Positions 40,147 to 41,658 of a DNA stretch of 41,658 bases are shown here, piece after piece; position 1 is the first letter of the stretch, and each line of letters starts with the position of its first letter. Location of the stretch: NCBI GenBank assembly GCA_905215505.1, contig CAJMPU010000020.1, positions 1 to 41,658 of the forward strand, written 5' to 3'. The DNA comes from an uncultured bacterium (GTDB taxonomy: Bacteria; Actinomycetota; Coriobacteriia; Coriobacteriales; Coriobacteriaceae). Position numbers and translations under genes: made by a program. The notes below the pieces were generated by a model, which worked only from the letters and a program-made list of their open reading frames with translations, did not search any database and was not told where the DNA came from.

Positions 40147-41454
40147 CTACCGCGACTTAGGGTGCTTCTTCTTATTAAGCGCCGACGGAGATACGCGGAT
40201 ACCGTCGCCCGTCTGGCGCACATAGGCTTTATGAGCCGGCTTAGCGGTCCCAGAAGCCTTCTGAGCGTGCTTCCTGGGATCAACGGTAACAGCATTCGTG
40301 GGGTGCGGCTTAGTGGGCGCAGAGGGCGTCTGAGGCTCGCGGCCGAGCTTGCGCATCACGCGATCCCAGCGCGCATGGATACTCTCGTTGTGGGCGCTCT
40401 TAAGGCCCAGCAGGGGCGCAGCCAAAATGGTCGGCGCGATAAACGTAATGAGACGCCACAGCAGATAGCCGGCGGTCGAAGCCGACCCAAAGAAATGACC
40501 CAAGAACAAAGCAAAGCCGCCCTCAGCGCCACCAGTTCCACCGGGCAAGGGAACCGCAGAGCTCAGCAGCTGGACAAAGGCGCTCGCGGCCATGACCGAG
40601 AAAAAGTCGACCTCGTGGTGGCCAAAGGCGAGCATCAGAAAATACGGCACCAGATAGAAAAACGCGAGCTGCAGCATGGTGATAAACACGGTGAGCAGCA
40701 TGGAAGAAAAATGTCCGGCCGAAAGCTTGAACTTCTCGGAGAAGGAGTAGATCTCGCCATCGACAAACGAGCGCCATCCCTCGATCTTAGTGGCCGAGAC
40801 ACCAATGCGCTCAAGCCAATTGATGATGCAATGGGCGACGCGCGTGACGGTCTTAGGCATGAGCGCGACGGCGAAGATGCCAAGCAAGATGCAGCAGTGC
40901 CCACCAAAGCTAAAGACACACAGCAGCGTCATGTCGCCATAGCGCTCGGCAAAAAACGGCATGCGAGCAAGCAGTAGGATAGCGCCCCAGGCAACGAGGC
41001 CAAACTGATACACGATAAAGCGCGTGAATTGCGTGGCTCCGGCCTCGCCGACATTTTGGCCCGCTTTGGTCAAGCGGTAGATCTGGGCAGGCGTAGAGCC
41101 CATCATCATGGGCGTCAGGTTGCCAAAGAAAATGCCACTCGCCTCGACCGAGATCAGATCGCGAATGCCGACGGGTGAATTGGGGTCGAGCCAGACGGCG
41201 ATCGCATAGGCCACAATGCCAAAGAACAGATACATGAACATGCAAAGACACGCGACAACGAGCCAGGGCGCCTGGACGCTCGACATAGCAGCCCAGAACT
41301 GCCCCATCTGCCCGGTTACCACCAGATAGACGATATAACCCACCAGCACAACGCCGATAAAGATTGCGCCGCGGCGTGCGCTCTTATTGTCATCGCCGCC
41401 CGAGGCCTCAACCTCGACCTGGGGCTTGGACGTATGCTGAGAGGACTCCGTCAT
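40147..41454 (-). CDS. Polytopic membrane protein of the lysylphosphatidylglycerol-synthase transmembrane (UPF0104/flippase-like) family
   Basis: About 435 residues. A charged N-terminus (1-28) is followed by roughly eight membrane helices (for example GAIFIGVVLVGYIVYLVVTG near 30-50). Family features are IFFGNLTPMMMGSTPAQIYR and the AVPLPGGTGGAEGGFALFL motif, as in the membrane half of MprF and in YbhN-like proteins that handle lipid-linked substrates. No C-terminal lysyltransferase domain is present; instead a basic, disordered tail of about 95 residues ends NKKKHPKSR. The ATG at 41454 has AAGGAGT 5 nt upstream. Cargo unknown. Confidence 0.85.
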   Translation of the reverse strand: MTESSQHTSKPQVEVEASGGDDNKSARRGAIFIGVVLVGYIVYLVVTGQMGQFWAAMSSVQAPWLVVACLCMFMYLFFGIVAYAIAVWLDPNSPVGIRDLISVEASGIFFGNLTPMMMGSTPAQIYRLTKAGQNVGEAGATQFTRFIVYQFGLVAWGAILLLARMPFFAERYGDMTLLCVFSFGGHCCILLGIFAVALMPKTVTRVAHCIINWLERIGVSATKIEGWRSFVDGEIYSFSEKFKLSAGHFSSMLLTVFITMLQLAFFYLVPYFLMLAFGHHEVDFFSVMAASAFVQLLSSAVPLPGGTGGAEGGFALFLGHFFGSASTAGYLLWRLITFIAPTILAAPLLGLKSAHNESIHARWDRVMRKLGREPQTPSAPTKPHPTNAVTVDPRKHAQKASGTAKPAHKAYVRQTGDGIRVSPSALNKKKHPKSR

Positions 41455-41487
41455 GAGACTCCTTCTAACAGTCAAAATATCTTGGTT

Positions 41488-41515
41488 ATTGTACCCGTAA
41501 GGGCCATAAGCAGAA
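41488..41515 (-). promoter_or_regulatory. Possible promoter of the flippase-like gene
   Basis: On the minus strand TTCTGC (41515-41510), 16 nt, then TACAAT (41493-41488), about 34 nt before the start codon. The -10 box is good and the -35 weak. Confidence 0.35.
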
Positions 41516-41562
41516 CGCAAAGCTCTTGTTCAAACGGGAATGACAGACAGTTGTTTGATAAT

Positions 41563-41594
41563 AAAAAACCCGGCCTTCCGTGGAAAGACCGGGT
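41563..41594 (-). terminator. Terminator downstream of tRNA-Glu
   Basis: On the minus strand ACCCGGTCTTTCC (from 41594) pairs, with G-U pairs, with GGAAGGCCGGGT, followed by six U (A-run at 41563-41568 on the plus strand). It lies 10 nt after the tRNA CCA end. Confidence 0.8.
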
Positions 41595-41604
41595 ATCAGA
41601 TGCG

Positions 41605-41658
41605 TGGTAGCCCGTACCAGATTCGAACTGGTGATCTCCGCCTTGAGAGGGCGGCGTC
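41605..41658 (-). tRNA. tRNA-Glu(CTC), 3' part, cut by the window edge
   Basis: The minus strand reads the anticodon stem CCGCC, loop CTCTCAA (anticodon CTC at 41647-41645), stem GGCGG, a 5-nt variable loop, the T arm ACCAG-TTCGAAT-CTGGT, acceptor strand ACGGGCT, discriminator A and an encoded CCA (41607-41605). The CCGCC-CT.TCA.-GGCGG stem-loop is typical of tRNA-Glu. The 5' half (acceptor and D arm) lies outside the window. Confidence 0.88.

Overview
The window looks like a chromosomal segment of an actinobacterium of the class Coriobacteriia, most likely Collinsella or a close relative. The basis is the gene set and order (priA-def-fmt-rsmB, gltX, metK, a one-chain iron-sulfur serine dehydratase), moderately high GC, and intergenic inverted repeats opening with GGGACA-type sequence. 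Genus is inference from memory, not a search.

Layout. (1) 1-16.5 kb is ordinary host chromosome. A minus-strand block priA, def, fmt, rsmB serves replication restart and N-formylmethionine metabolism. It is followed by gltX (minus), metK, a fused L-serine dehydratase, a membrane-anchored L,D-transpeptidase, and a three-gene MacAB/YknXYZ-like efflux system (plus). Five intergenic spaces here carry long inverted repeats, three of them with 33-nt arms; a sixth lies just after the permease. (2) 16.6-39.4 kb is a GC-richer cobalamin island. Seventeen tightly overlapping minus-strand genes (cbiF, D, L, G, H, ET, A, cobT, cobU, cobS, a CobU-like/CobC fusion, cbiB, cobD, cbiP, cobA, cbiC, cbiJ/cobK) cover the anaerobic corrin pathway from cobalt-precorrin-2 to adenosylcobalamin. 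Divergent from them is a plus-strand operon behind a strong promoter and a cobalamin riboswitch: a Tat-exported lipoprotein cobaltochelatase (CbiK), a NEAT-like lipoprotein, a NEAT-like/BtuF-type binding protein, a BtuC-type permease and a BtuD-type ATPase with an extra C-terminal domain. (3) 39.4-41.7 kb returns to host-type sequence: a TetR regulator, a flippase-like membrane protein and the 3' part of a tRNA-Glu.

The island is bracketed by two insertion-sequence scars: an IS21-type IstA fragment with an in-frame stop on the left (16605-16709) and an IS3-type OrfB fragment on the right (39179-39420). This suggests the whole B12 locus was acquired or relocated as a unit.

The two island operons should work together. 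Sirohydrochlorin (made elsewhere) receives cobalt, the Cbi enzymes contract and methylate the ring, CbiA/CbiP amidate it, CobA adenosylates it, CbiB/CobD add the aminopropanol arm, and CobU/CobS/CobT/CobC build the nucleotide loop. The riboswitch-controlled operon probably captures and imports a corrinoid, tetrapyrrole or metal chelate. Its exported CbiK is the most intriguing feature of the window. Genes for precorrin-2 synthesis, for the lower ligand (bluB/bza) and for a CbiMNQO cobalt importer are not in the window.
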